NCBI GenBank assembly: GCA_016783965.1
Contig: JADHVO010000001.1
Location: 496,001 to 560,000, forward strand
Origin: Alphaproteobacteria bacterium
Lineage (GTDB): Bacteria > Pseudomonadota > Alphaproteobacteria > Micropepsales > Micropepsaceae
Direction of reading: 5' to 3'
Length of the DNA: 64,000 nt
Below, piece after piece: positions 16,196 to 28,260 of this stretch. Each line of letters starts with the position of its first letter. Positions within the stretch are counted from its first letter, which is position 1. The notes under the pieces are model-generated. The model did no database searches and was not told the DNA's origin. It saw only the letters and a list, made by a program, of their open reading frames with translations. A program made the position numbers and the translations under genes.

Positions 16196-18198
16196 TGCGC
16201 GAAGGCCCTCAGCAGCTTTGCGGCCTCTTCGGCAGTCGGGCGATTGGCGCCCTTCGCTTCCGTGAGCGCGCCGGCGAGCTCGTCGGGCGTCTTCGGCGCG
16301 GCACGGCTGCTGAAAAAGGACGACTTGTGCGCGGGGCCGAAGGACGAGGTGGGACGCAGGCCGTGCACCCACTCCCACAGGATGATGCCGATGGAGAACA
16401 TGTCGTCCGAGGGCTGCGGAGGTTCGCCTCGAGCCTGTTCGGGCGAGAAATATTCAGGCGAACCGCGTGAGACCGAACCGGGCTTCTGCGCAATGCCGTT
16501 GATGTGGGCGATGCCGAAATCCACGATCACCGGCGAGCCGTCGGCGCGCAGCATGATGTTCTCGGGCTTCAGGTCGCGATGTACGACGCCCTGCCCGTGC
16601 AGCGCGGCCAGCGCTTCGGCCACGTCGGCCAATGTCGAACACACAGTCTTCGGGTCTTTCGCGGGTTTGCCGTCGAGGCGCTCACGCAGGTCGCTACCGG
16701 CGATGAACTCCACCGACAGGTAGACGTTGCCGCGCGCGTCGCGACCGATGGCGAACACCTTCACCAGGCCCGGATGGCGGGCGCGGTTCGCGGCCTCCAT
16801 GTCGAGGCGGGCGGAATCGAGCAGGCGTTCGCGCTCGACCTTGCCGTAGCGGGATTCCAGGTCGAGCACCTTGAGTGCGACCTCGCGGGCCCGTTCGACG
16901 TCGAAGGCGCGGTAGACCGTGGCGAAGGTACCGCCGCCCAACCGGTTGCGCACGATGTAGCCGTCGACGGCATTGGATGGATTCTCGTCGATCGGCTTGC
17001 CGCTTTCCTCGGCGACGCCTTCGGAGAGTTGCAGCCGCTCCATGAACTCGCCGATGCGCACGCGGTAGCGCGGCAGACTGCGCTCGCGGGCGCGCTTGAG
17101 CGCGATGAGAGTTTCGCGCTCGGCTTCGGCCTGACGCCTGGCGCCGAGGAGGAGCTCGACACGGGCGAGACGGGCTTCGATCTCGAGCGACGGAATGTCC
17201 GCGTCGCGGAAGCCGGTGACGGTTTCGTCCAGCAGCGCGAGGGCGCGCGCCGGGTCGTCGGTGAGGCGCGCATCGATCCAGTTGAGGTAGAGGCGGTCGA
17301 ACTCCGAGGGCTCGGCGCCAGCCTTCAGGCGCGCGTCTTCCAGCAGGTTGCGGGCCTTGTCCCTGTTCTTTGCGGCGATCTCGGTGATCGCGAGTTCCAG
17401 CAGCGTTTCGAATTCGAGCTGGCGCTGGCCGGCCGCGGCTGCCATGTCGTGGGCGCGGCCAATCTGCTCGCGCGCCACGGCGAGATCGCCTTCGGCGCGG
17501 GCGAGCCCGGCCAGGTCAACCAGCACGCGGGCCTGGCCGCGCGCGTCACCCAGCTCCTGCGCGATCTGGAAATCGAGGCCCAGAAAGCCGCGTGCATCTT
17601 CGGTGCGGCCCAGCGCACCGGCGTAGCGGCCCAGATTGCCGAGCGTGATCGCGGCACCAAAAAGGTCACCAGCCCGCGTCTTGAGCGCCAGCGAACGCGC
17701 GTAGGACACCAGCGCGCCGGTCTCGTTGCCGACCACCTGGTGCACCATGCCGAGCGTATCCAGCACCTGCGCCTCGCCGCGCTCATTCATGGCGGTGCGA
17801 TAGGCCTTCTGCGCCACGGTCAGCGCGTCCAGCGCTTCGCCGACATGCATCTGGCGGAATTCGGCGGCGCCGACAAGGTGATAGGCGCGGGCTGCGAGCA
17901 CGCCGGTCAGCTTCGGCGCCAGCCCTGCCATGCGCGCGACTACCGCGGCGCAGCTGTCGGGCGTGGTGAGATCGATGAAGCCCATCTCGACCGTCGCGGC
18001 ACTGGCGAGCGCGGGCTCGGAAAGCGCCACCTCGAACGCGGCACGGGCGTCGCGGGCACGGCCGAGATTGGCGAGTGCAATGCCGCGCGCGAAGGACGTG
18101 GGCGGGTCGGTACCTTTCAGCGCGGCGACGGCCGCGAATTTGCCCGCCACCAGATCGGCGGCAAGGGCATCAGGCAGGGAAGCGGTCGCGATCCACAT
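16192..18198 (-). CDS. TPR-Ser/Thr protein kinase (Hanks type)
   Basis: 668 residues. Residues 1-390 are TPR-like helical repeats. The kinase domain spans about 413-668, with the glycine loop [11 protein letters not shown]443 (VALKVL), HRDLKPEN with D542, and DFG at 560-562. The kinase is C-terminal with no membrane segment after it, so it is probably cytoplasmic, with the repeats sensing a partner. The start lies 9 bases after the molybdenum hydroxylase stop, and the stop overlaps the next gene. The FHA-protease two genes on is a likely phospho-dependent partner. All catalytic residues are present. Confidence 0.92.
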   Translation of the reverse strand: MWIATASLPDALAADLVAGKFAAVAALKGTDPPTSFARGIALANLGRARDARAAFEVALSEPALASAATVEMGFIDLTTPDSCAAVVARMAGLAPKLTGVLAARAYHLVGAAEFRQMHVGEALDALTVAQKAYRTAMNERGEAQVLDTLGMVHQVVGNETGALVSYARSLALKTRAGDLFGAAITLGNLGRYAGALGRTEDARGFLGLDFQIAQELGDARGQARVLVDLAGLARAEGDLAVAREQIGRAHDMAAAAGQRQLEFETLLELAITEIAAKNRDKARNLLEDARLKAGAEPSEFDRLYLNWIDARLTDDPARALALLDETVTGFRDADIPSLEIEARLARVELLLGARRQAEAERETLIALKRARERSLPRYRVRIGEFMERLQLSEGVAEESGKPIDENPSNAVDGYIVRNRLGGGTFATVYRAFDVERAREVALKVLDLESRYGKVERERLLDSARLDMEAANRARHPGLVKVFAIGRDARGNVYLSVEFIAGSDLRERLDGKPAKDPKTVCSTLADVAEALAALHGQGVVHRDLKPENIMLRADGSPVIVDFGIAHINGIAQKPGSVSRGSPEYFSPEQARGEPPQPSDDMFSIGIILWEWVHGLRPTSSFGPAHKSSFFSSRAAPKTPDELAGALTEAKGANRPTAEEAAKLLRAFAQ

Positions 18199-18207
18199 CC
18201 GCCGGCG

Positions 18208-20556
<2,349 letters not shown>

Positions 20557-20670
20557 CGCTCCCACGCCCTTCTTGCTGAGGCAACGCAAATCCTAGTCCG
20601 GACGTGACGGAACACAAGGATCGGACCGTCATGCGGGAAAATGCTGTGACCCCTTAGAATTGCCGTAACA

Positions 20671-20689
20671 GTCGATATGCACTATCGAC
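20671..20689. promoter_or_regulatory. Short inverted repeat upstream of the DUF3307 gene
   Basis: GTCGATA-TGCAC-TATCGAC, perfect 7-bp arms with a 5-base spacer, in the divergent gap between the molybdenum hydroxylase and DUF3307 genes. The size and position suit a dimeric repressor site. No regulator is encoded nearby and no clear promoter boxes were seen around it. Confidence 0.35.
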
Positions 20690-20725
20690 GGGACAAGGGC
20701 GGAAAACCGAAAGGGCGTTGCCGGA

Positions 20726-21118
20726 ATGAGCCATACCGTGGCTCTCATCTTGTGGGCGTTGCTGGCGCTGGAGCTGAAGCACTTCCTGTGCGATTTCGTG
20801 CTCCAGACCGAATACCAGGTGCGCACCAAGGGCATCTATGGCCATTTCGGCGGCTTCATCCATTCCGGGCTGCACATCATCGGCACGATCCCCGCGCTCA
20901 TCATTCTGGGCGCCAGCGTCAAGGCGATGGCGATCGTGCTCGCAGCCGAGTTCGTGATCCACTACCACGCCGACTGGATGAAGATCGCGGTCGACAAGCG
21001 CACCAAATGGGGCATGGACGACCAGCGCTACTGGATCCTGTTCGGCCTCGACCAGCTGATCCATCAGCTGACCTATATCGGCATCCTGTCCACGATGGCG
21101 AGCGGGCTGCTCGCCTGA
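20726..21118 (+). CDS. DUF3307 family membrane protein
   Basis: 130 residues with about four membrane segments. HFLCDFVLQTEYQ near the N-terminus and the histidine-rich GLHIIGT and FVIHYHADW blocks match DUF3307, a family of small integral membrane proteins of unknown function seen in bacteria and phages. The closing segment LFGLDQLIHQLTYIGIL is also typical. It stands alone on the plus strand between two minus-strand operons. An overlapping frame starting at 20677 was set aside because it lacks family similarity. Confidence 0.83.
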   Translation: MSHTVALILWALLALELKHFLCDFVLQTEYQVRTKGIYGHFGGFIHSGLHIIGTIPALIILGASVKAMAIVLAAEFVIHYHADWMKIAVDKRTKWGMDDQRYWILFGLDQLIHQLTYIGILSTMASGLLA

Positions 21119-21125
21119 GCCGCGC

Positions 21126-22568
21126 CTAGTGCGGCTTGGTATCGTTGCCGATCACGCGGGAGAAGAACTGCTTCATCCGGGCCATCAGATCCTGCTCGAC
21201 GGCGGCGACCTGGATCACGCGCTGGGCGATGGCAGCGCGTTCCTGCTCGCGCTTGGCCAGCACGTGACTGAAGCGCTGGAGCAGCTCGGGTGATTTCTCG
21301 AGCAACTCACCGACCGGGGCCTTGGTGATCTCCAACACGCGCAGGCGGGTGAGCGCGGTGACGGTCGCGTTGCGCGGCGCGCCGGTCATCAGGGACATCT
21401 CGCCCACCACATCGCCGGTCGCGAGCACCGCGACTTCGCGCGGATCGTTGTTGGCGCCCAGCACGCTGACGCGCGCGGCGCCCTCCAGGATGATGAACAT
21501 CGAGGCACCGGGATCGCCCTGCTGCATCAGGTTCGTGCCGCGCGGGAAGTCGACGACCCTGCAGAGGCTCGCGAGCTCCCGCGACTGGCTCTCGTTCAGC
21601 ACGTTGGCGAAGAGTGTCGCGTGGTGCAGCGCGCTGCGGATTTCCGTTTCGCCGAACACCAGGTCGATGTCCGGCGCCGGCGTGATCTCGATCTGCGTGA
21701 CCGGCTGCGGCATGCGGTTCTGGATGATCACGTCCTGCAGGGCCGTGAGCACGATGGACTTCGCCGCCGCGGGCTCGATCTGGTCGGGATGGAAGTAGAA
21801 CCGCACCTCGTAGAACATCGCGTCCGCGGTGAGTTCGGTGAGCACGACGCTGGGCTCCGGCGTGCGGGCGAGACCCGGCCGGCGCGCCGCCTTGAATGCC
21901 TCGCCCAGCAGCATGTCGATCACGCGATCGGCCGGCATGCGGGCGTCGATGCCCATACGGATCGACAACCGCTTGGCATCGGCCGGGCGCGAATGGTTCA
22001 TCACCGGGTTTGCGGTCGCGATGTGGTTGGGGACCATGACGCGGCGGCCGTCGTCCAGCGCAAGGAAGGTCGAGCGCCAGGTCATGTGCGTGACGCGGCC
22101 GTAGATCGGCTCCGGCATCTGGTCGGAGTAGATCGTCAGCCAGTCGCCCAGCGAATAGGAACCGTCGAGGTTGATCGACAGGCCGCTGAACAAGTCCTGG
22201 ATGACCGTCTGCAGCGCGATGCCCAGCACGATCGCCGTCGCGCCGGACGCGGTGATGAACCCTGTGAAGGAGAAGCCTTCCTGCCACCACAGACCGACCG
22301 ACAGTCCGAGCAGGAACAGCGCGACGGTCAGGATGTCCTGGATCAACGCCGGCGTTTCGCGGTTGAGGCGGCGCTGGAGATAGCGCGTCCAGTAGAAATG
22401 GCGGATCAGACCGTCGATCAGCAGGGTGACCGACACGACCGAGCCGATCACCAGCCAGTGGCCTACCTCCGCCGTGTACCAGGGGCCCATCTGGTCCGCG
22501 AACGCCGGCACGCCCCAGTAGCGGGCGATGAGCAGCAGCACGAGAGCAAGCGCAGACCAGACGATCAT
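21126..22568 (-). CDS. MscS-type channel with C-terminal cyclic-nucleotide-binding domain
   Basis: 480 residues. Three or four N-terminal membrane segments lead into the MscS pore and beta domain (ATAIVLGIALQTVIQDLFSGL; VMVPNHIATANPVMN). A cNMP-binding domain occupies about 330-440, with the phosphate cassette GEMSLMTGAPRNATV including the Glu and Arg that contact the nucleotide. This is the architecture of bacterial cyclic-nucleotide-gated MscS-superfamily channels. Its ATG overlaps the stop of the adenylate cyclase gene (ATGA), so enzyme and receptor of the same messenger are probably made together. It is the last gene of the six-gene operon. Confidence 0.93.
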   Translation of the reverse strand: MIVWSALALVLLLIARYWGVPAFADQMGPWYTAEVGHWLVIGSVVSVTLLIDGLIRHFYWTRYLQRRLNRETPALIQDILTVALFLLGLSVGLWWQEGFSFTGFITASGATAIVLGIALQTVIQDLFSGLSINLDGSYSLGDWLTIYSDQMPEPIYGRVTHMTWRSTFLALDDGRRVMVPNHIATANPVMNHSRPADAKRLSIRMGIDARMPADRVIDMLLGEAFKAARRPGLARTPEPSVVLTELTADAMFYEVRFYFHPDQIEPAAAKSIVLTALQDVIIQNRMPQPVTQIEITPAPDIDLVFGETEIRSALHHATLFANVLNESQSRELASLCRVVDFPRGTNLMQQGDPGASMFIILEGAARVSVLGANNDPREVAVLATGDVVGEMSLMTGAPRNATVTALTRLRVLEITKAPVGELLEKSPELLQRFSHVLAKREQERAAIAQRVIQVAAVEQDLMARMKQFFSRVIGNDTKPH

Positions 22569-24574
22569 TTTTCGGTCATCTTGATCTTCACGCCCGTCTC
22601 GCCTTCGCGCAGGCGCTCGTAGTGGAAGGCAATGAGCGGGTCGTCGGGGAAGTCGGCGGCGAGGCGGGCGAACATTTCCTTGGCGCGCGCGTCGTGATCG
22701 CGCACCGCCTCATAGGCGGCTGCATAACGCTTGAGATTTTCCTCCGACACGGCCCCATCCTGCAACGGCTCCCAGACGTCGAGCGCCTCCGTCTTGCCCT
22801 TGAGGATCACGGACCCCATGGGACGGAAGGTGATGTCGTGGCATAGCACTTTCGCCGCGTCGCTGACACAGAGCCTTGTGCCGAAGGTCTTGTTCAGCCC
22901 CTCCAGGCGCGAGGCGGCGTTCACCGCGTCGCCCGAGGCCGTGAAGCTGAGGCGTACCTTCGAGCCGAAATTGCCCACCGCGGCCGCGCCGGCGTGAACG
23001 CCAATACGGGTCATTCCGAGGGGAATCCCTTCCGCATTCATCCGGGCACGGAATTTCTCGGTGAAGGCATCCATGTCGAGGGCGCAGCGTACCGCCTTGG
23101 TGCCATAATCCTCGATGTCGACCGGTGCGTTCCACAGTGCGAAGACAGCGTCGCCGATATACTTGTCGACGGTGCCATCGTGCTTCTGCACCGCCGCCGT
23201 CATGCCGTCGAGATAGGAATTGAGGACGCGGCCCACGTCCTTCGGGTCGAGCTTCTCGGCCATGGTGGTGAAGCCCTGGATGTCCGTGAACAACAGGCTC
23301 ATGTCGCGGCGCACGCCGCCCAGATTGTCGAGAAACGCGGGATCGTCCTCGATCTGCTGCACGACCTTGGGCGGCAGATAGAGCGAGAAGCTGTTGCGGA
23401 TGAAGGTGCGCTGGCGCCGGGCGTCGAGGCCGGTGATGGATTCCACCGCGCCGAAAGAGCCGACGAGCGCGATGGTGGGCGCGATCAGCCCTGCGATGAT
23501 GCCGAACTGCTCATAGAGCACAAAGACGCCAATGCCCCAGATTGCGGCCACGAGCGAAGTGATCGCGACGGTGCGCAGAATCAGTTGGTAATCGAACAGA
23601 CCAAGCCACGCGCCGATGCCACCGAACAAGAGAGCAAACAGGAAGTCTTCGAACCAGGTTAGCTCCGGCTGGCTGCGATGATGGATGAACTGCGAGATGC
23701 CGTGGGCAAGTATCTGCACGCCGGGAATCGTCGCCCGCGGATCAGTCGGGTCGGTAGCGAACGGCGTGCGGTGTTGGTCGACCAGTGTGAGGTGCGAGCC
23801 GATCAGCACGATCTTATCCTTGAAGACTGACTCCGGCAGGATCATCGGCGTCGGCAAGCAAGCGTCAGCCACACACGCAGGCAGCTCGGAAAAGGCTGAT
23901 TTGTTCTTGCCTTCGTCAGCGTGCCAGACAATCGGCACCTGTTCGTTCGGCGTTTCCACGCCGGCGATCTGCGCCACGCGACGCTGCACGCTAAGAAGCT
24001 GGCGGCCGGACGGCGTCTTACGGCCGGGATCGATCCAGCGGGCGGTGTCTGTCTGGTCAGTCCCAAGGTTGGCGCTGGCCCAAAACTTCGACGGTACGAA
24101 TTTCTCGAGATAGGCGGTCTGCTCCGCGCTATGCGTCGAGCCTGCATCGAAATAGCTTACGACCGTCGGCGTTTTGAGGCCGCGCAGCGCCTGCATCAAC
24201 GCGGCGTCCTTGGCAGGCTCCGTCGGCTGGTCGAACAGATAGTCGAGAACGATGGCTTTCGGGTGCTTGGCGTCCAGCGCCGTCAGCAGGTTCGCGAGGA
24301 AGCCGCGGTCGAAGGGCGAGCGATACGGAAAGTGCTGCATCACCGACTCGTCGACCGCCAGGATCAGAATGTCCGGGTCCTGCGGCTCGGGCGGCGAGCG
24401 GAACGCGATTTCCCAATCGCGCACGAAGCGGTCAGCATTGGTAAGGAACGAGATGCGCTCGACCGCGAGCATGGCGAGCAGCGCCATCGCCAGGGCGATC
24501 GCGGCGGCAGTTGCGGCGTTGACGGCGGTCTTGTTGCGCCGAAGCGCCGCCAGCCGCGCAAAGAACTGGTTCAT
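22565..24574 (-). CDS. CHASE2-adenylate cyclase
   Basis: 669 residues. A first membrane segment (about 20-37) is followed by an extracytoplasmic CHASE2 sensor (about 50-300), three further membrane segments (about 312-376) and a class III cyclase catalytic domain (about 425-615). Metal-binding D431 (LLFTDIQGF) and D475 are present, with K471 (VDKYIGD) in the adenine-selecting position and TASGDAVNAASRLE following. The enzyme should make cAMP in response to a periplasmic signal. Both ends overlap neighbours as ATGA. CHASE2 ligands are generally unknown. Here the periplasmic CHAT protein or the secreted unknown protein are candidates (inference). Confidence 0.94.
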   Translation of the reverse strand: MNQFFARLAALRRNKTAVNAATAAAIALAMALLAMLAVERISFLTNADRFVRDWEIAFRSPPEPQDPDILILAVDESVMQHFPYRSPFDRGFLANLLTALDAKHPKAIVLDYLFDQPTEPAKDAALMQALRGLKTPTVVSYFDAGSTHSAEQTAYLEKFVPSKFWASANLGTDQTDTARWIDPGRKTPSGRQLLSVQRRVAQIAGVETPNEQVPIVWHADEGKNKSAFSELPACVADACLPTPMILPESVFKDKIVLIGSHLTLVDQHRTPFATDPTDPRATIPGVQILAHGISQFIHHRSQPELTWFEDFLFALLFGGIGAWLGLFDYQLILRTVAITSLVAAIWGIGVFVLYEQFGIIAGLIAPTIALVGSFGAVESITGLDARRQRTFIRNSFSLYLPPKVVQQIEDDPAFLDNLGGVRRDMSLLFTDIQGFTTMAEKLDPKDVGRVLNSYLDGMTAAVQKHDGTVDKYIGDAVFALWNAPVDIEDYGTKAVRCALDMDAFTEKFRARMNAEGIPLGMTRIGVHAGAAAVGNFGSKVRLSFTASGDAVNAASRLEGLNKTFGTRLCVSDAAKVLCHDITFRPMGSVILKGKTEALDVWEPLQDGAVSEENLKRYAAAYEAVRDHDARAKEMFARLAADFPDDPLIAFHYERLREGETGVKIKMTEK

Positions 24575-25263
24575 TTGCTCGCGCGTTGGAGAAGTGCTTC
24601 GGCCTGCGCCTCACACCCCTTCTGCACCATCCAGGCTGCACGCATGGAGTCGTTGGCAAGACTCGCCGGTACTGTGGCGACCGCCAGCGCATAGTCGGTG
24701 CCGGCATAGTTCACGACATAGGCGGCGCCGCCGTGCATCGGGACGTCGGTGGTGACGGTGATACGGGTGGCGCCCGCGGCCCAGTCGCCCTTCGACTTCC
24801 AGCTGCGGTCGACCGGCATCACGGTCAGTACCACCGCCGACTTCGCGTCGGGTCGCCAGAACACCGGCTGGGTGCCCTCTTGCAGGCAGACATTGCCGCT
24901 GCGCGTCACGTCGAACAGCCACGGCTCGGGCAGCTTGTTGGGCGCGCCGCCGCGGGTGACGCCGGCTTCGCCGGTGCGCGCGTTGCGCTCGGTGCCCAGC
25001 GCTGCCAGCGTCGCCGCCACGCTCTTGCCGCCGCCGCCGGCCGAAGGCGGCGCGTTGTAGGGTCCGTCGATGGACAGCGTGGCGCCCGTCGTCGAGATCA
25101 GCGTCACGTGCTGGCCCTGGGCGAGGGTGAGCGGCTTGGAATCGTCGACCTGGGTGCCGGGCTTGAGCGCGATACCCCGCGCCTCGACCACGATCAGGCT
25201 GGCGGCCTGTGCCGTGCCGGCGGCCATGAGGGCCGCGGTGATTGCCAGAAGTGTTTTGCGCAT
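24571..25263 (-). CDS. Secreted protein of unknown function in the TPS-cyclase operon
   Basis: 230 residues. A clear signal peptide (MRKTLLAITAALMAAGTAQA, cleavage after ATAQA-type site) precedes a beta-rich region resembling FecR-like or surface-exposed sandwich domains, with LAQGQHVTLISTTGATLSIDGPY. I cannot assign a family. I chose the ATG at 25263 because GGAG lies 7 bases upstream and it gives an ideal signal peptide. It lies between the CHAT gene (18-base gap) and the cyclase gene (ATGA overlap), so a periplasmic link between CHAT protein and CHASE2 sensor is a reasonable guess. Confidence 0.75.
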   Translation of the reverse strand: MRKTLLAITAALMAAGTAQAASLIVVEARGIALKPGTQVDDSKPLTLAQGQHVTLISTTGATLSIDGPYNAPPSAGGGGKSVAATLAALGTERNARTGEAGVTRGGAPNKLPEPWLFDVTRSGNVCLQEGTQPVFWRPDAKSAVVLTVMPVDRSWKSKGDWAAGATRITVTTDVPMHGGAAYVVNYAGTDYALAVATVPASLANDSMRAAWMVQKGCEAQAEALLQRASK

Positions 25264-25281
25264 AGTCGTCTCCACTCTCAC

Positions 25282-28260
25282 TCAGCGCGCAGAAGCTGTG
25301 CGGGCCACGGTAACACCGGCATCGCCGATGAGGGTAAAGGCCGCCCAGTTGAAAGGATGTGCCGTTGCGGGATTCGCGATCAGGGCCAGCTGCGACTGGC
25401 GCAGTGACTCGGCCAGGTCACGCGAGCCGGCATAGCGGCTGAATACCCCGGTCATCAGCTTCTGGGTCGCCGCCGAGGGCACCTCCCAGTGCGAGGCGAT
25501 TACCGCGCGCGCGCCAGCCGCAAAGAACGAGTCCGCCAGGCCCTCCAGCGCGCCGCCGCCCATCCGGGTGCCGCCGCTGGCCGCGGTGTTGCAGGCCGAC
25601 AGCACGACGAGGTCGGCGTTGAGCTTGAGCGTCGCGATCTCGCTGGCGGTGAGCAGGCCGTCGGTGGCGGTCGAGGCGGCGCCCGAGCCCGGCGTCAACA
25701 CGAGGCCCGGCTCCGCCTGGCAGTGCAACTCGCCCGGCAACATGCCGTGGGTCGCGAAATAGAGGACGCGATAGTCGCCGAGATTCGCACCGCGCACCGC
25801 GCTTTCGGTCGCGGCGGCGCCGAGCAGGATCGAGCCCGGCTGCGCGCCGAAGCTGGCGCCGACCGCCTGGACCTCGGCCGCGGTCTGCGGCAGGGGCGGC
25901 AGCGCGCGCAGCAGCGCGGGATCGACCGGCCCGCCAGAGTTGCACGCCGCGGCAAGGGCCGACAGCGCTTTGCCGGAGGTGGCATCGCCGGTAAAGGCCG
26001 GGTTGCCCACGCCGAAGAACGGCCGCGGGGCTTCGGCATGGTTCGCCGCGCGCAGCGAAACATAGGCGCGAGGGCTCGGCACCTGGCTCACCGCCATGCG
26101 CTTCACCAGCCAGTCCGCGTTGGCATAGCCGCCCGCTGAGGGGGACGTAACGAGCAGCGCGAGCGGCAGGCTGTCGAGGCTGGCGCCTGGCGCGACGATG
26201 ATGTGGTTCACCCCCGCGAGCGCAGGCTCGGTCGGTCTCAGGAGCTGCTGATAGAGCGCGTAGGAGTTCTTCAGGCTGAAATCGCCCAGCTTTCCGAGCT
26301 TCGGCACGAAGGCGCTGCGCAGCGCCGCAACATCGCCCGCGAGGCCGTCGCTGGTGGCGGTGAGCGGCACGGAAGTCAGCGCGCCGGGCGTCACGACCAC
26401 CGCGAAACTGCTCTTGGCCCCGACCACGAAGCCGACATAGGCCTCGCCGGGTGCGAGCTGGCGCTGGAAATCGGCGAGCGCGACCGGACCGGGATCGGCC
26501 AGCTTGGCGTAGTCCGGATAGGCCTTCGCGACGTTGGCCATGAGCGCGTCGACGTTGGCCTGGCTGGCCTTGAGATCGGCTTCGTATTTGGCGACCGCCG
26601 CGCCGTTGCGCTCCTCGTTCGGTTTGGCGTTCTCGGCCACCAGCTCGAGACGGGCGTTGTCGCGCAACGTCTCTGCTGCCTGGAGATCGGCCACCATCTT
26701 GGCGAGCGCCGGATCGCCGGCGGCTTCGCGGGCGGCGACGCGGGCAATCGTCTGGTCGGCGATGCCCGAGTTCACGAGCTGCATCGCGCGGAACATGTCG
26801 GCGTCGAGCGCCGCCTTCTGCGCCGGGTCCTGCACGCCCAGTGCCGAAGCGGCGGCGAGGAACGGGACGATCTGATCGGACACGACCTCCGTGCGCGCCA
26901 CCGGGTCCTTGGCCAGGATCGCGATCGCGTCGCGGAAGGACTTCACCGCGGCCGGATAGACCTGCTGTTCCGCATAGAACTGGCCGACGCGAAGCTCCGC
27001 ACGCGCGGTCGGCGCGGTGTCGCCGAACAGCTTCTGGTCCAGCGCCAGTGCGTCGAGGAAGTCGCGCTCGGCGACCACGACGCGGCCCTGCGCGGTGTTC
27101 ACCTCGCCCATCAGCGACACCATGTCGGGCTTCCACCAGAGCGGCAGGCCGGGTTCCTCGGTAATGATCCAGAGCGCCTCTTCCGCCGCGGCCTGGGCCG
27201 AAGCGTTGTCGCCGAGGCGCAGCGCCATCTCCGCCTCGATGCGCAGCGAATGCGCGAGCTCGCCTTCGAGCGCGACGGGCGCCGTCAGCTCGCCGCTGTT
27301 GAGGGCGTCGGCGACCGAGGCGGCTTTCGCGGCGTCGACCTCGGCGCGGCGCTGGGCCGTCGCCTCGCGTGCGAATTTGAGCGCGTCGTCGTACTTGCGC
27401 TGGTTAGCGGCATCGAGCGCGCGATAGGACGCGAGCCTTGCCCGCGCAACATTGCTGGGAGAGCCTTCGATGATCGGCGCGGCGCGGTTGAACAGCGCCG
27501 CCGCTTCGTCGAAGCGGCCCTGGTTGGAGACCTGGAGCGCGAGCTCCGCCAGCGTCTCGCCGGCAGCAAGCGAATTGTCGCCGAACAGCTTCTGCTCTAT
27601 CGCAAGCGCCTTGCGGTAGGAGTCCTCGGCGCCCGCATAATTGTCGGCGCCGCCATAGAGCCGCGCCGCCTCAACCTGCGCCTTGTAGGAGGAGAAATCG
27701 CCGCTGCCCAGGCTCAGCGCGGCGGGATATTTCGCCTTCACCAGCGCTTCGGCCGCGGCAACGTCGGCGGGCGCGGGCGGCAGCCCGAGCGCGTTCTGGG
27801 CCGCGGTATCCAGAACCGGCAGCATGGACGGCAGGCCTTCGGCCGCCACCAGCGTCGATCCGTCCGCACTGACCAGGATGACGCGCGGCCAGTTCGACGC
27901 GCGCAGCGTGCAGAGGAAAAGAATTTTGTTCGCACTGTTGCCGACCCACTGGCCGGGATCGCAGGACACGTCGCGGGCCGTCGCGAGGCCCTCCGGCAAG
28001 GCTTTCGCAGCGGCCAGGATGGCGGCGCGGCGGGCAGTGGCGTCTGCCGGCAAGACGGCCGAAAGAGTGGAAACGCGCAGCGTTCCCGCCGCCGGGTCGG
28101 CGCCGCAGGCGATCTTGCCGCCGCCGAGCGTGCAGGTCTCGCCGGTCAGGGTCTGCCCGAGCGAGGCGCCGCCTGGATCGGCCGCGAAGGCGCTGGCGCC
28201 TGCCGCGCAGAGCGCGACGGCCGCGAGGAGAGAAGAGATGCGTTTCGCGCTCACTGCCAC
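25282..28260 (-). CDS. Secreted TPR-CHAT domain protein (caspase-like protease family)
   Basis: 992 residues. Residues 1-27 form a signal peptide (ending ASAFA). TPR-like helical repeats fill about 190-530, with a coiled region near 500-570. The C-terminal CHAT domain (about 680-990) has the His/Cys dyad H838 (YFATHGML) and C890 (VLSACNT), so it should be an active clan CD cysteine peptidase. The gene starts 10 bases inside the end of the giant TpsA gene. CHAT proteins are usually discussed as cytoplasmic, so a signal peptide here is notable. A processing role for the TpsA exoprotein is an inference from operon position. Confidence 0.9.
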   Translation of the reverse strand: MAVSAKRISSLLAAVALCAAGASAFAADPGGASLGQTLTGETCTLGGGKIACGADPAAGTLRVSTLSAVLPADATARRAAILAAAKALPEGLATARDVSCDPGQWVGNSANKILFLCTLRASNWPRVILVSADGSTLVAAEGLPSMLPVLDTAAQNALGLPPAPADVAAAEALVKAKYPAALSLGSGDFSSYKAQVEAARLYGGADNYAGAEDSYRKALAIEQKLFGDNSLAAGETLAELALQVSNQGRFDEAAALFNRAAPIIEGSPSNVARARLASYRALDAANQRKYDDALKFAREATAQRRAEVDAAKAASVADALNSGELTAPVALEGELAHSLRIEAEMALRLGDNASAQAAAEEALWIITEEPGLPLWWKPDMVSLMGEVNTAQGRVVVAERDFLDALALDQKLFGDTAPTARAELRVGQFYAEQQVYPAAVKSFRDAIAILAKDPVARTEVVSDQIVPFLAAASALGVQDPAQKAALDADMFRAMQLVNSGIADQTIARVAAREAAGDPALAKMVADLQAAETLRDNARLELVAENAKPNEERNGAAVAKYEADLKASQANVDALMANVAKAYPDYAKLADPGPVALADFQRQLAPGEAYVGFVVGAKSSFAVVVTPGALTSVPLTATSDGLAGDVAALRSAFVPKLGKLGDFSLKNSYALYQQLLRPTEPALAGVNHIIVAPGASLDSLPLALLVTSPSAGGYANADWLVKRMAVSQVPSPRAYVSLRAANHAEAPRPFFGVGNPAFTGDATSGKALSALAAACNSGGPVDPALLRALPPLPQTAAEVQAVGASFGAQPGSILLGAAATESAVRGANLGDYRVLYFATHGMLPGELHCQAEPGLVLTPGSGAASTATDGLLTASEIATLKLNADLVVLSACNTAASGGTRMGGGALEGLADSFFAAGARAVIASHWEVPSAATQKLMTGVFSRYAGSRDLAESLRQSQLALIANPATAHPFNWAAFTLIGDAGVTVARTASAR

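Noticed and set aside
20677-21129. Alternative frame overlapping DUF3307
   Set aside because: Proline- and arginine-rich with no family match, while the frame starting at 20726 gives a convincing membrane protein.
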